From an uncultured delta proteobacterium (GTDB lineage: Bacteria > Myxococcota_A > UBA9160 > JAFDET01), in the NCBI GenBank assembly GCA_947259215.1, contig CAMYLJ010000013.1, positions 1 through 64,000 of the forward strand: DNA of 64,000 bases, read 5' to 3'. The notes under the pieces are model-generated. The model had not been told where the DNA came from. It ran no database searches and saw only the letters and a program-made list of their open reading frames with translations. How positions within the stretch are numbered: position 1 is the stretch's first letter; every line of letters starts with the position of its first letter. Shown here in pieces: positions 17,849 to 26,967 of this stretch. Both the position numbers and the translations under genes were made by a program.

Positions 17849-19207
17849 ATGCGAAGCCGGCCCTGGCTCGTCCTCGGTCTCGCGGCGGCAGTCGGGGCGA
17901 CGGCTGCGCGAGCCGCTTCGTGGCCGCGTCCCGAGACGCTCTCGCCGCCGCCCGCCGTGGCTCCGGCGAGCCTGCGCCTCGCGGTCGAGCACCCGGCGGC
18001 CGGTGCCCGCGTCTCCGGCGAGCGCCCGGTGCTCGTCTCGGGCTGGGCCCTGCCTCCGGGGAGCGATCGCCCGCGACGCGACGTGGTCCTGGTGATCGAC
18101 GTCTCCGACTCGACCAGCAAGCACTTTCGCGACGTCGGCGTGCCCGCGGCAGCCGACGACCGCGACGCACCCGACGCACTCGACGTCGCGCCCGTCGCGG
18201 CGACGAGCGACCTGCCCGTGGCCAGCGTGCTGGAGGCCGAGCTGGCCGCGGCGCGCCGGCTGCTGGCCTCCCTCGACCCGCGCTTCTCGAGGGTGGCGGT
18301 GATCAGCTTCTCGGGAGAGCCCCTCGACGAGCGCACGATCCCCGAGCGCTGGCGCCAGCTCCACCCGGCCGCCGACACCTGGACGGGACTGACCCACGAC
18401 TGGGCCGCCGTCGAGCAGGCCCTGGAGGGGGTCGAAGCAGCCGGCTCCCACGGCCTGACCCACATGGCCGCGGGCCTCGAGCGCGCGGTCGCGGAGCTCG
18501 TGGGTGGACCGGGCGCGTCGGCCGAGCCCGACCCTCGCGCGGAGCGGTCCATTCTCTTCATGACCGACGGCGTGCCCACCCTTCCGGTACCCGGCGACCG
18601 CTGGCGCAACCAGGCCGAGCTGCTGAAGCAGGTGACCCGAGCCCGCGACTACGGGATCCGGATCCACAGCTTCGCCGTGGGAGGCGAGGCGCTGACGGGA
18701 CCCTTCACCGTGGAGACCATGGCCGACCAGACTGGCGGGACCTTCACGCCGGTTCGCGACCCCGCGACCCTGCCGGACAAGCTCCCGGTGGTACCGCTCT
18801 CGGGGCTGGAGGAGGTGCGGGTCGAGAACCTGACCAGCGGCGGTCCCGCCCTGGCCACCAACCTGCGCCCCGACGGCACCTTCGACGCCCTGGTCCGGCT
18901 CGCCCCCGGCGACAACCGGATCCGGGTCGAGGCCCGCGCCAGCGACGGCAGCCGGGCCCGGCACGAGTTCAGCATGCAGCGCACGAACGGCGGGAACGAC
19001 GCCGAGGAAGCCTTGCCGGAGCACCTGCTGAAGCGACGCGCGGAGCTGCTGGCCAAGGCGGTCGAGGACATCCGCGAGTCCCTGGTCCGCCGCATGGAGC
19101 ACGAGCGCGCGAAAGGCGACGGGGACGCCGCGCGCCAGCGGCGCCAGCTGGAGCTCGAGCTGGAGAGAGCGCGCGCCTTCGGGACGCCCCCGCCGGCGGA
19201 CGACTAG
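17849..19207 (+). CDS. Exported VWA-domain protein
   Basis: A 452-residue protein with a signal peptide (MRSRPWLVLGLAAAVGATAA), a short beta-rich N-terminal segment (residues about 40-75, possibly Ig-like) and a von Willebrand factor A domain. The VWA MIDAS motif is VLVIDVSDSTS (DxSxS); the later strands are VAVISFSG and SILFMTDGVPT. After the VWA domain comes a beta-rich region (VRVENLTSGGPALATN...), then a charged C-terminal coiled coil (residues about 385-445, Glu/Arg rich). Probably periplasmic and metal-dependent in protein binding; partner unknown. TAGTCT lies 6 nt before the ATG with no ribosome-binding site, so the mRNA may be leaderless. The 69-bp repeat follows the stop. Confidence 0.85.
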   Translation: MRSRPWLVLGLAAAVGATAARAASWPRPETLSPPPAVAPASLRLAVEHPAAGARVSGERPVLVSGWALPPGSDRPRRDVVLVIDVSDSTSKHFRDVGVPAAADDRDAPDALDVAPVAATSDLPVASVLEAELAAARRLLASLDPRFSRVAVISFSGEPLDERTIPERWRQLHPAADTWTGLTHDWAAVEQALEGVEAAGSHGLTHMAAGLERAVAELVGGPGASAEPDPRAERSILFMTDGVPTLPVPGDRWRNQAELLKQVTRARDYGIRIHSFAVGGEALTGPFTVETMADQTGGTFTPVRDPATLPDKLPVVPLSGLEEVRVENLTSGGPALATNLRPDGTFDALVRLAPGDNRIRVEARASDGSRARHEFSMQRTNGGNDAEEALPEHLLKRRAELLAKAVEDIRESLVRRMEHERAKGDGDAARQRRQLELELERARAFGTPPPADD

Positions 19208-19209
19208 CT

Positions 19210-19278
19210 GACGGAGCCCGAAGGGCTCCGTTTGCGGCGCAAGCCGGCCCAAGACTTCGTCTCGGGTCGGCCTGCTAG
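19210..19278. repeat. 69-bp double-hairpin intergenic repeat, copy B
   Basis: Second copy of the element at 4321-4389, same length, with seven substitutions and no indel. The first stem-loop (CGGAGCCC-GAA-GGGCTCCG) is identical. The second is CCGGCCCAAGAC-TTC-GTCTCGGGTCGG. It begins 2 nt after the stop codon of the VWA gene and ends TGCTAG, as in copy A. The same orientation relative to the upstream gene in both copies suggests a role at 3' ends. Confidence 0.8.
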
Positions 19279-19335
19279 CCGCGGGAGGTCGCGCTGCTTG
19301 CCAGGCTGCGGCTGCGGGGCTAGGAACCCCGAACC

Positions 19336-20178
19336 ATGAACGCGCGCACCTCCGCCACATCCCGAAGCCTCCGCCGGGCTGCAACCGGCGCCGTCTGCGT
19401 CGCCCTGCTGATGTCGGGCTGCGCACGCCCGGCGCCGCAGTCCCAGACACGCGCCATCACCCGCATCGTCGACGCGGGGACCCTGCGCGTCGGGATCTCC
19501 GGAGAACAGCCCCCGCTCAACATGCGCGCCCGCAGCGGCGAGCCCATCGGCCTGGACGTCGCGATCGCGCGCGTGCTGGCGCGCTCGATGCAGGTGCAGG
19601 CGCAGTTCGTCGTGCTGCCCTTCGGCGAGCTGCTGGATGCGCTCGGCGACGGCCGGGTGGACCTGGTGATCTCGGGCATGACGATCACGCCGGAGCGGAG
19701 CCGGCGGGCGGTCTTCATCGGGCCCTACTTCGTCTCCGGCAAGATGCTCCTCACCCGCTCGCCCGAGTTCGCCGCGGTCGAAACGGCCGAGCAGCTGGAC
19801 GATCCAGCCCGCCGGATCACGGCGCTGCGCGGCTCCACCAGCGAGGCGTTCGCCCGCGCCTCACTGCCGAAGTCCCGGCTGGTGCTGGTGGATCACCTGG
19901 CGGAGGGCGTGCAGGCGGTGCGCGACGGGGACGTGGACGTGCTGGTGGCGGACCGCGAGACCTGTTCGTTCGCGGTGCTGCGCTACCCCGACGCGGGCCT
20001 GCTGGCGTCCGACCGCAGCTTCACCGTGGAGCCGCTGGGGATCGCCGTCCCCCACGGCGAACCCAATCTGGTGAACCTGCTGGAGACCTACCTGGCCGCC
20101 CTGCGCGAGAGCGGCGGGCTGCAGAAGGCGCAGGACTACTGGTTTCGCGATCCCTCCTGGATCGAACGCCTGCCCTGA
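19336..20178 (+). CDS. Solute-binding lipoprotein (SBP_bac_3 family)
   Basis: A 280-residue lipoprotein: basic N-terminus, hydrophobic segment and lipobox LMSGC. The mature part is a type-3 periplasmic binding fold: GTLRVGISGEQPPLNM, GLDVAIARVLA, GRVDLVISGMTITPERS and FIGPYFVSGKMLL, with GDVDVLVADR in the second lobe. Such proteins bind amino acids or other small polar solutes. No ABC permease or ATPase is adjacent, so it may be an orphan receptor or work with a distant transporter. The YWFRDPSW C-terminus is typical of the family end. Confidence 0.88.
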   Translation: MNARTSATSRSLRRAATGAVCVALLMSGCARPAPQSQTRAITRIVDAGTLRVGISGEQPPLNMRARSGEPIGLDVAIARVLARSMQVQAQFVVLPFGELLDALGDGRVDLVISGMTITPERSRRAVFIGPYFVSGKMLLTRSPEFAAVETAEQLDDPARRITALRGSTSEAFARASLPKSRLVLVDHLAEGVQAVRDGDVDVLVADRETCSFAVLRYPDAGLLASDRSFTVEPLGIAVPHGEPNLVNLLETYLAALRESGGLQKAQDYWFRDPSWIERLP

Positions 20179-20345
20179 CCGGATCCGGCAAGAGTCCGAA
20201 AAGTCCCTCCAAGCCGAGATCTTGGTGCACCCGAGCGCACGCTCATGAGAGCACCGGGGGGCTGCACTCCCGGCGGGGGGTGACCGCTGTCGCTCAGGGC
20301 GGGGGCTGTTTCGTCGAAGGTACAGGGAGCCCGAAGGAGGCCCTC

Positions 20346-22025
20346 GTGCGCCATCGCATCACCAGCCTGCTCCTGGTCGCCGCCGCCTGCGCCGCCGCGC
20401 CGGCGAACGCGCAGTTCACCGCCCAGCGCATCGCCTCGGGCCTGAACCAGCCGATCTACCTGACCTCGACGGGGGACGACGACCGCCTCTTCATCGTGGA
20501 GCAGGACGGGCGCATCCTGATCCACGACGGCGCCGCGATCCTCACCACGCCCTTCCTGGACATCGGCGGGCTGGTGGACTTCGAGGGGGAGCGCGGCCTG
20601 CTCGGCCTGGCCTTCCCGCCCGACTACGTCGCGAGCGGCTTCTTCTACGTGCACTACTCGAATCTGGCCGGCGACAGCGTGCTCGCCCGCTACACGGTCA
20701 GCATCGATCCCAACGTGGCCGACGCAGGCAGTGCCGAAATCCTGCTCACCGTCGCGCAGCCCTTCGGGAACCACAACGGCGGCCACATCGCCTTCTCGCC
20801 GATCGACGGCTTCCTCTACATGGCGCTCGGCGACGGGGGCTCCGGCGGCGATCCGGGCAATCGCGCCCAGAGTACGAGCACCCTGCTCGGCAAGCTGCTG
20901 CGGATCGACGTGTCGAGCGCGCCCGGCTACACGGTGCCTCCCGGCAATCCCGGCTTCGCCGCGCCGGAGATCTGGGCCTACGGACTCCGCAATCCCTACC
21001 GCTTCAGCTTCGACCGCACGAACGGCGACCTCTGGATCGGCGACGTGGGTCAGGACGCCGTCGAGGAAGTGAACTTCCAGCCCGCGCTGAGCCCCGGCGG
21101 CGAGAACTACGGCTGGCGCTGCTACGAGGGATCGCGCCGCTTCAAGGCCAAGGGCTGCCCGCCCTCGAGTCAGCTGACCCATCCCGTGATCGAGTACCGT
21201 CACAAGAGCTTCAACCAGCCCTTCCACTCGGTCACCGGCGGCTATCGCTACCGCGGCCCGGTCAGCGCCCTTGCAGGCCTGTACTTCTTCGCCGACGTCG
21301 GCGGCGCCTTCTTCGTGGCGGACGAGGTGGCGCCCGGAGTCTTCTCTTTCGGCACCGCGGTCGTGACCCCCGACGCCGGCTCGATCGACCTCGTCGGCGG
21401 CTTCGGCGAGGACCGCGACGGCGATCTCTACATCGTGGACCTCGACGGCGAGATCTTCCGGCTGGGCCGGGTGGCGCCGCCGCTGCAATGTCCGGCGACC
21501 CCGCTGATGGGATGCGACGGCATGGGCAAGGCGCAGCTCGTGCTGCGCGACGCCAAGTCCGACGGGCCCGGCCCCGGCGACGAGCTGCGCTGGAAGGGCA
21601 AGCAGGGACCGATCGCCGCGGTCGCCGACTTCGGCGACCCTTCGCGCCACACGGCCACGGCACTCTGTCTCTACAGCGGAAACCCGAGCGCGCTCACGAC
21701 CGAGGTGCTGCTTCCCTCGGCGCGGTTCTGCCGCGGCAAGCCGTGCTGGAAGGCCAGCAGTCGGGGCTATCGCTACACGGATCGTGACCAGCTGCGCGCG
21801 GGCCTGCGCAAGCTCAAGCTGCAAACCGCAGCGTCGGGCAGCGCTTCGCTGCTGGTGCTGGCCCGCAACGGCAACGTCCCCCTGCCCTCGCTTCCGCTGG
21901 ACACCTCCGGCGACGTGATTGCCCAGATCTCGAACGACGCCGGGGGACGCTGCTGGGAGTCCCGCTTCCCGGCCGCCAGCGTGCGCAGGAACGACGCCGG
22001 CCTCTTCAACGCCCGCGCGCCCTAG
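20346..22025 (+). CDS. Soluble PQQ-dependent sugar dehydrogenase with appended C-terminal domain
   Basis: A 559-residue exported enzyme. After the signal peptide (residues 1-22), residues about 25-380 form a GSDH/sorbosone dehydrogenase beta-propeller: GLNQPIYLTSTGDDDRLFIV, GGHIAFSPIDGFLYMALGDG, LLRIDV, AYGLRNPYRFSFDR and GDVGQDAVEEVN. A second domain (about 390-559) contains ELRWKGK, LCLYSG, CRGKPCWK and GGRCWE. It resembles a domain found at the ends of many deltaproteobacterial secreted proteins, probably disulfide-bonded. GTG at 20346 is preferred because AAGGAGG lies 5 nt upstream. It probably oxidises a sugar or sugar alcohol in the periplasm using PQQ. Confidence 0.87.
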   Translation: MRHRITSLLLVAAACAAAPANAQFTAQRIASGLNQPIYLTSTGDDDRLFIVEQDGRILIHDGAAILTTPFLDIGGLVDFEGERGLLGLAFPPDYVASGFFYVHYSNLAGDSVLARYTVSIDPNVADAGSAEILLTVAQPFGNHNGGHIAFSPIDGFLYMALGDGGSGGDPGNRAQSTSTLLGKLLRIDVSSAPGYTVPPGNPGFAAPEIWAYGLRNPYRFSFDRTNGDLWIGDVGQDAVEEVNFQPALSPGGENYGWRCYEGSRRFKAKGCPPSSQLTHPVIEYRHKSFNQPFHSVTGGYRYRGPVSALAGLYFFADVGGAFFVADEVAPGVFSFGTAVVTPDAGSIDLVGGFGEDRDGDLYIVDLDGEIFRLGRVAPPLQCPATPLMGCDGMGKAQLVLRDAKSDGPGPGDELRWKGKQGPIAAVADFGDPSRHTATALCLYSGNPSALTTEVLLPSARFCRGKPCWKASSRGYRYTDRDQLRAGLRKLKLQTAASGSASLLVLARNGNVPLPSLPLDTSGDVIAQISNDAGGRCWESRFPAASVRRNDAGLFNARAP

Positions 22026-22095
22026 GGCCCGGCCTCCGGAAAACGGTCTGCCGCACCCGAGGCAGCGCTGGGAAGCGCGGGCCCGATGGCGCAGC

Positions 22096-23343
22096 ATGGG
22101 GTCCGTGACCCCGTCGGACCCCGAACCCAGCCCCTCCGCACGCCTCCCCCGCAACGTGTGGGTGGCGAGCGCGACGAGCTTCCTGACCGACGTCTCCAGC
22201 GAGATGGTGGTGAACGTCCTGCCTCTCTTCCTGGCCAACGTGCTGGGCGCCCGCACGGCCGTGATCGGCCTGATCGAAGGCGTGGCCGCCTCGACGGCGA
22301 GCCTGATCCAGTTCGGATCCGGCGCGGTTTCGGACCGGATCCGCCGCCGCAAGGGTCTGGCGGTGCTGGGCTATGCCATCTCGGCCCTCTCCAAGCCCGG
22401 CTTCGCCCTGGCCTCCAGCTGGGGCGGAATTGCGGCGGCACGCTGGGCCGAGCGCCTGGGCAAGGGCGTGCGCACCGCGCCGCGCGACGCCCTGGTGGCC
22501 GACGCCGTGGGGTCCCGTGATCGGGGCCTCGCCTTTGGCCTGCACCGCGCCGCCGACACGGCCGGCGCGGTCGTCGGGCTGCTGGTCGCCATCGGCGTGC
22601 TGGCGTGGGTCCAGCAGGGCAGCGCAACCCTGGACGCCGGCGCCTTCCGCACCCTGGTGTGGGCAAGCCTCGTTCCCGCCCTGGCGGCCGTCGCGGTCCT
22701 CGCCCTCGGGGCCCGGGAGGTGCGCCGGACGCCGGACGCCGCGATGCGGCGTCCGCGTCTGCGCGAGCTCGGCCGCCCATTCTTCGGCTTCCTGGCCGTG
22801 TCCGCCCTCTTCGACCTCGGCAACTTCTCCGACGCCTTCCTGGTACTGCGCGCGCAGGAGCGCGGACTCGGGGTGACCGACATCCTGTGGGTGCTGGTCG
22901 GCTTCAACGCGGTCTACGCGCTGCTCGCCACGCCCGGCGGCCGCCTGTCCGACACCCTCGGCCGCCGCGGCGTGCTCGCCGTCGGCTGGACCTGGTACGG
23001 CGCGGTGCGGCTGGGCTTCGCAGGCGCCCGGGACGGCGGCGACATCACCCTGCTGTTCCTGCTCTACGGCGCCTACTACGGCCTCACGATCGGAACCGCC
23101 AAGGCCCTGATCGCGGACCTGGTGCCGGAGCGGCTGCGCGCCACGGCCTACGGCAGCTACCACGCGACGCTCGGGGCGATCGACCTGCCCGCCTCGCTGC
23201 TGGCAGGGGTGCTCTGGCAGGGTGTCGGCAGCTGGTCCGGCTTCGGGCCCCAGGCGCCCTTTCTGTTCGCGGCTGCGACGGCGCTGGCCGCCGCGCTGCT
23301 CCTGCTGAAGGTCGTTCCGGCGCAGGGCGGCGGGCGGGCGTGA
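22096..23343 (+). CDS. Major facilitator superfamily transporter
   Basis: A 415-residue inner-membrane carrier with about 12 helices. Family features include FLTDVSSEMVVNVLPLFL in helix 1, GSGAVSDRIRRRKGLAVLGY (MFS loop 2-3 signature) and RLGKGVRTAPRDALVADAV, with the second-half counterpart GGRLSDTLGRRGVL. This SSEM-type group is widespread and mostly uncharacterised, so the substrate is not predictable. The ATG at 22096 has no strong ribosome-binding site; a GTG a few codons on is an alternative. It is convergent with the next gene, 15 bp apart. Confidence 0.88.
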   Translation: MGSVTPSDPEPSPSARLPRNVWVASATSFLTDVSSEMVVNVLPLFLANVLGARTAVIGLIEGVAASTASLIQFGSGAVSDRIRRRKGLAVLGYAISALSKPGFALASSWGGIAAARWAERLGKGVRTAPRDALVADAVGSRDRGLAFGLHRAADTAGAVVGLLVAIGVLAWVQQGSATLDAGAFRTLVWASLVPALAAVAVLALGAREVRRTPDAAMRRPRLRELGRPFFGFLAVSALFDLGNFSDAFLVLRAQERGLGVTDILWVLVGFNAVYALLATPGGRLSDTLGRRGVLAVGWTWYGAVRLGFAGARDGGDITLLFLLYGAYYGLTIGTAKALIADLVPERLRATAYGSYHATLGAIDLPASLLAGVLWQGVGSWSGFGPQAPFLFAAATALAAALLLLKVVPAQGGGRA

Positions 23344-23358
23344 GGTCCGCGCTTCGGG

Positions 23359-24459
23359 TCAGGGCAGGCCGCGCAGCTCGGCGAGCGCCACCTCGCGTCC
23401 GTCGGCGGCGGAGCGCGCCGCGGCCAGGGCGAAGACCAGGGTTTCGCGCGCGGCCGCGAGGTCCTGGGCCGGCGCGCGCCCCTCGAGCAGGGCGTCCACG
23501 AAGTCGCGGCCACCCAGGCGGAAGGACTCGGCCCAGTCCGTCGCGAGATCGTGGAAGGCACGGGTCTCGCCGTCGCGGTAGAGGACCAGCGACGGCTCGT
23601 CCAGGAGCTTCCCGGTGCAGCGGTTCACCCAGACGATGCCCTCGCTGCCGTGGATCTCGAGCCGGTCGTCGCTCACGTAGTAGTCCGAGCGCACGCGCAT
23701 CCCGAGCGAGGCGATCACCTCCCAGGAGCCGTAGCGCGGCGGGTCGCCCTCGTAGCGCCAGGAGACGAGGGCCGGCCCGTCGTAGGCGGCGTTCTCGCCC
23801 AGGCGGGTCCAGTGAATGAACGCGTGCACCCGCTCCACCCGCGCCGGCACGAAGAGCTGACCCATGTGGAAGCAGTGGTAGCCGTGGTCGAAGGTGGTGG
23901 GACCGCCGCCGCAGGTCTCGGGGTCCATGCGCCAGGCCTGGGTCTCCGGCGTGACCTGCCAGCCGTCCTGGAAGCGTCCGGCGGCCGTCTTCACCCGCAC
24001 CGAGAGCGGGACGCCGACAGCGCCCGCCTCCACCAGCTCGAGCGCCTTCCGGTGCGGCGGGTAGTGCATGAAGTTCTCGAAGACCCGCAGGGTCCGGCCG
24101 CTGGCGCGCGCCGCCTCGGCCAGCCGGTCGAACTCCTCGAGCGTGCGCGTCGGGGGCTTCTGGAGCGAGACGTGCTTGCCCGCCTCGAGGGCGGCACGCG
24201 CCTGGCTCTCGTGGAGCTGGTGGGGGGTGAGGATCTCGACCGCGTCGATCTCCGGGTCGGCCAGCAGCGCCTCCAGCTCCGTGTACGCGCGCGCGGCGCC
24301 CCAGGCCTCGGCGCGCGCGCGGGCGCGATCCGCGTCCAGATCGCAGACCGCGGCGATCTCGGCCCGGGGATGCTCCAGGTAGCCCAGGCACTGGAGGTCG
24401 GCGATGCGGCCGCAGCCGACGAAGCCCAACCGGATGGTCCGATCGGCAGGTTCGCTCAC
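23359..24459 (-). CDS. Gfo/Idh/MocA-family oxidoreductase
   Basis: A 366-residue NAD(P)-dependent oxidoreductase. The Rossmann motif is LGFVGCGRIADLQCLGY, and the family signatures are AVEILTPHQLH and GKHVSLQKPPTRT (the E-K-P-like motif with catalytic Lys). The C-terminal beta-sheet domain contains FDHGYHCFHMGQLF, with His residues likely at the active site. It probably acts on a sugar, inositol or related polyol; no pathway neighbours narrow it. The start is GTG; TAGGCT lies 6 nt upstream of it with no ribosome-binding site, consistent with leaderless initiation. Confidence 0.87.
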   Translation of the reverse strand: MSEPADRTIRLGFVGCGRIADLQCLGYLEHPRAEIAAVCDLDADRARARAEAWGAARAYTELEALLADPEIDAVEILTPHQLHESQARAALEAGKHVSLQKPPTRTLEEFDRLAEAARASGRTLRVFENFMHYPPHRKALELVEAGAVGVPLSVRVKTAAGRFQDGWQVTPETQAWRMDPETCGGGPTTFDHGYHCFHMGQLFVPARVERVHAFIHWTRLGENAAYDGPALVSWRYEGDPPRYGSWEVIASLGMRVRSDYYVSDDRLEIHGSEGIVWVNRCTGKLLDEPSLVLYRDGETRAFHDLATDWAESFRLGGRDFVDALLEGRAPAQDLAAARETLVFALAAARSAADGREVALAELRGLP

Positions 24460-24576
24460 GCAGGGAGCCTATCGCGGGCACCGGTCGACGGCTGGCTGAT
24501 GGATCCCTATCCCCGCGGGGCCTTCTAGCCTATGTAGCGCTCAAGCCCCACATCCGTTGGGGCGAAAAGCCTCCAT

Positions 24577-25428
24577 ATGGATCGGTGCATGCCCACTCGA
24601 CGCTCGGCCCCGGTGGCCGGGGTCCTCGCGGCCCTGTGGCTGTGGGCGGCGCCGGGTACGGCCCTGCCGCTCACGGTCCCGCCCGTGGACCACAGCGGCG
24701 AGGACCACGCGGGCGAGAACCACCAGGACTCGAACATCCCGGGCATCGTGCTCGACGGCGCCGACCTGACGGGCACCAACCTGAAACGCTCCGTCGCCGC
24801 GAGCTCGAGCCTGGTGGCGGCAGTCCTGGTCAACGCGAACCTGCGCGAGACCGACTTCCGCTTCTCCGACTTCACCGGCGCCGACCTCAGCGGTGCGGAC
24901 CTGTGGAGCGGCGACTTCAGCGGGGCCGATTTCAGCGACGCCACCATGACCGGTGCGAACCTGCGCGTCGGGACCTTCGACGACGCAGTCTTCGGCGGCG
25001 CCGACCTCACGGACGCCGACCTGCGCGATGCCGGCTTCATCGACGCCAACTTCGCGGGCGCGACCCTCGACGGCGCCGACATGCGCACGGCCGACCTCAC
25101 CGGCGCCGACTTCACCGGCGCCAGCCTGATCGACGTCGATCTGCGCGACAGCCTGGCCCTCGACGCCCTCTTCGACGGGGCGGATCTCTCCGGTGCCGAC
25201 CTGCGCAAGGCGGACTTCGCGGGCGCGTCTCTGCTGGGCGCCGATCTCTCGGGTGCGGTCACCGACAAAAAGTCGAACTTCGGGGGCGCCTTCTTCAACG
25301 TGCTCACGATCCTCGATCCCGGCTTCGACACCACGGGAATGATCTACGTGCCCGAGCCCAGCGCCTCCGCGCTCCTCCTGCTCGCTGCGGTCTGGCTCGC
25401 GGTCGTCCGCCGACCCTCCAGGGCCTGA
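24577..25428 (+). CDS. Pentapeptide-repeat protein with PEP-CTERM tail
   Basis: A 283-residue exported protein. After a signal peptide (hydrophobic stretch at about residues 12-30), residues about 58-230 are pentapeptide repeats of the A(D/N)LxG type (GADLTG, GADLSG, NFAGATL and many others). These form a right-handed quadrilateral beta-helix. The C-terminus is VPEPSASALLLLAAVWLA then VVRRPSRA, a PEP-CTERM anchor. A long rigid surface rod is the likely structure; function unknown. Either Met1 (24577) or Met5 could be the start. Just upstream, a GCCCCA...TGGGGC hairpin lies in the leader. Confidence 0.87.
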   Translation: MDRCMPTRRSAPVAGVLAALWLWAAPGTALPLTVPPVDHSGEDHAGENHQDSNIPGIVLDGADLTGTNLKRSVAASSSLVAAVLVNANLRETDFRFSDFTGADLSGADLWSGDFSGADFSDATMTGANLRVGTFDDAVFGGADLTDADLRDAGFIDANFAGATLDGADMRTADLTGADFTGASLIDVDLRDSLALDALFDGADLSGADLRKADFAGASLLGADLSGAVTDKKSNFGGAFFNVLTILDPGFDTTGMIYVPEPSASALLLLAAVWLAVVRRPSRA

Positions 25429-25461
25429 TCCGGACGGCCTCGGCTACACTCCGAGAGGATC

Positions 25462-26943
25462 ATGTTCGAAGCCGTCGAAGTCGGTCGCCGGGTCCGGAAG
25501 CAGGACTTCCGCCGGCTCGAGCCGGAGCTGAGCACCCGGCTGCTTGCGGCCCAGCGCGAGGTCCAGGCGGCGCGGATTCCGGTGATCGTGATCGTCTCCG
25601 GGGTGGAGGGCGCCGGCAAGGGCGAGGTGGTCAACCGCCTCAACCAGTGGCTCGACAGCCGCGGAATGCGCAGCGTCGCCTTCTGGGACGAGAGCGACGA
25701 GGAGCGGGAACGCCCGCGCTACTGGCGCTTCGCGCGCCAGCTGCCCGAGCGCGGCGAGATCGGGGTCCTGTTCGGCTCCTGGTACACCCGCCCGATCATC
25801 GATCGCGCCTACGGGGAGTTCGGCAAGGGCGAGTTCGACCGCCAGCTGGATCGCATCGCGCGCTTCGAGCGCACGCTGGTGGACGACGGCGCCCTGATCG
25901 TGAAGCTCTGGTTCCATCTGTCGAAGAAGACCCAGCGCCGACGACTGCGCAAGGACGTCCGGGACGGGCGCCGGGACGTTTCGCCCCTGACGCGCCAGTA
26001 CTCGAAGCGCTACGACGCATTTGCCGCAGCCTCCGAGCAGGCGATCCGGCGCACGGACCACGGGGACGCGGCGTGGCACGTGATCGAGGCGGAGGACCGG
26101 CGCTACCGCGACCTGGCCACCGGCTTCATCCTGCTCGACGCCATGCAGCGGGCGCTGGAGGAGCGCACCCGGACGCCGCAGACCGTCGAGACCCGCGACG
26201 TGCCCCTGCCGAGCCTGGAGGGAGCGGCGACCACGATCCTGGATCACGTGGATCTCTCGGCGCGCCTCGAGGTCGAGGACTACGAGCGCGAGCTCGACGC
26301 CCTGCAGCAGCGTCTGCGTGGACTCGCCTGGGACACCTGGAAGCACAAGGGCAACGTGGTGGCCGTCTTCGAGGGCTGGGACGCTGCGGGCAAGGGCGGC
26401 GCCATCCGGCGCGTGACCCGGGCCGTCGACGCGCGACTCTACCGGGTGATCCAGATCGCCGCGCCCAGCGACGAGGAGCTGGCCCATCACTACCTCTGGC
26501 GCTTCTGGCGCCACCTGCCGCGGGCTGGCCAGCTGACCGTCTACGACCGCTCGTGGTACGGGCGCGTGCTCGTCGAGCGCGTCGAGGGCCTCGCGCGACC
26601 CGACGAGTGGATGCGGGCCTACGGCGAGATCAACGACTTCGAGGAGCAGCTCTGCGACCACGGTATCGCGCTGCTCAAGTTCTGGCTCCACGTCGACGCC
26701 GACGAGCAGCTGCGCCGCTTCCGGGAGCGCGAACAGACCCCGCACAAGGCCTGGAAGATCACGGAAGAGGACTGGCGCAACCGGGAGAAGCGCGGCGAGT
26801 ACGAGGCGGCAGTCAACGAGATGGTGGCGCGCACCAGCACCGCGTACGCTCCCTGGGAGATCGTGCCCGGCAACGACAAGCGCCACGGGCGCATCCAGGT
26901 GCTGGAGCGGGTCTGCCGCGCGTACGAGGCGCTGCTGAAGTAG
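25462..26943 (+). CDS. pap: Polyphosphate:AMP phosphotransferase (two-domain PPK2)
   Basis: A 493-residue cytosolic enzyme made of two tandem PPK2 domains, the layout of Pap (class II PPK2), which phosphorylates AMP to ADP with polyphosphate. Walker A loops are GVEGAGKGE (residues 47-55) and GWDAAGKGG (about 305-313). Domain-typical segments YWRFARQLP and FGSWYTRPI in the first half correspond to YLWRFWRHLP and YDRSWYGRVLVERVEG in the second, which is the more conserved, catalytic copy. The ATG follows GAGAGG at a good distance; TACACT 11 nt upstream could be a -10 box. Polyphosphate use fits with the pst-phoU genes in the same window. Confidence 0.93.
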   Translation: MFEAVEVGRRVRKQDFRRLEPELSTRLLAAQREVQAARIPVIVIVSGVEGAGKGEVVNRLNQWLDSRGMRSVAFWDESDEERERPRYWRFARQLPERGEIGVLFGSWYTRPIIDRAYGEFGKGEFDRQLDRIARFERTLVDDGALIVKLWFHLSKKTQRRRLRKDVRDGRRDVSPLTRQYSKRYDAFAAASEQAIRRTDHGDAAWHVIEAEDRRYRDLATGFILLDAMQRALEERTRTPQTVETRDVPLPSLEGAATTILDHVDLSARLEVEDYERELDALQQRLRGLAWDTWKHKGNVVAVFEGWDAAGKGGAIRRVTRAVDARLYRVIQIAAPSDEELAHHYLWRFWRHLPRAGQLTVYDRSWYGRVLVERVEGLARPDEWMRAYGEINDFEEQLCDHGIALLKFWLHVDADEQLRRFREREQTPHKAWKITEEDWRNREKRGEYEAAVNEMVARTSTAYAPWEIVPGNDKRHGRIQVLERVCRAYEALLK

Positions 26944-26967
26944 ACCGCCGCCCCTCCCCGCAGCGCC

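Noticed and set aside
24530-24576. c-di-GMP riboswitch upstream of the pentapeptide PEP-CTERM gene
   Set aside because: A GCCCCA/TGGGGC hairpin followed by GAAAAGCC faintly recalls a GEMM element, but the CGCACAG-GCAAACC block and the second half are absent.
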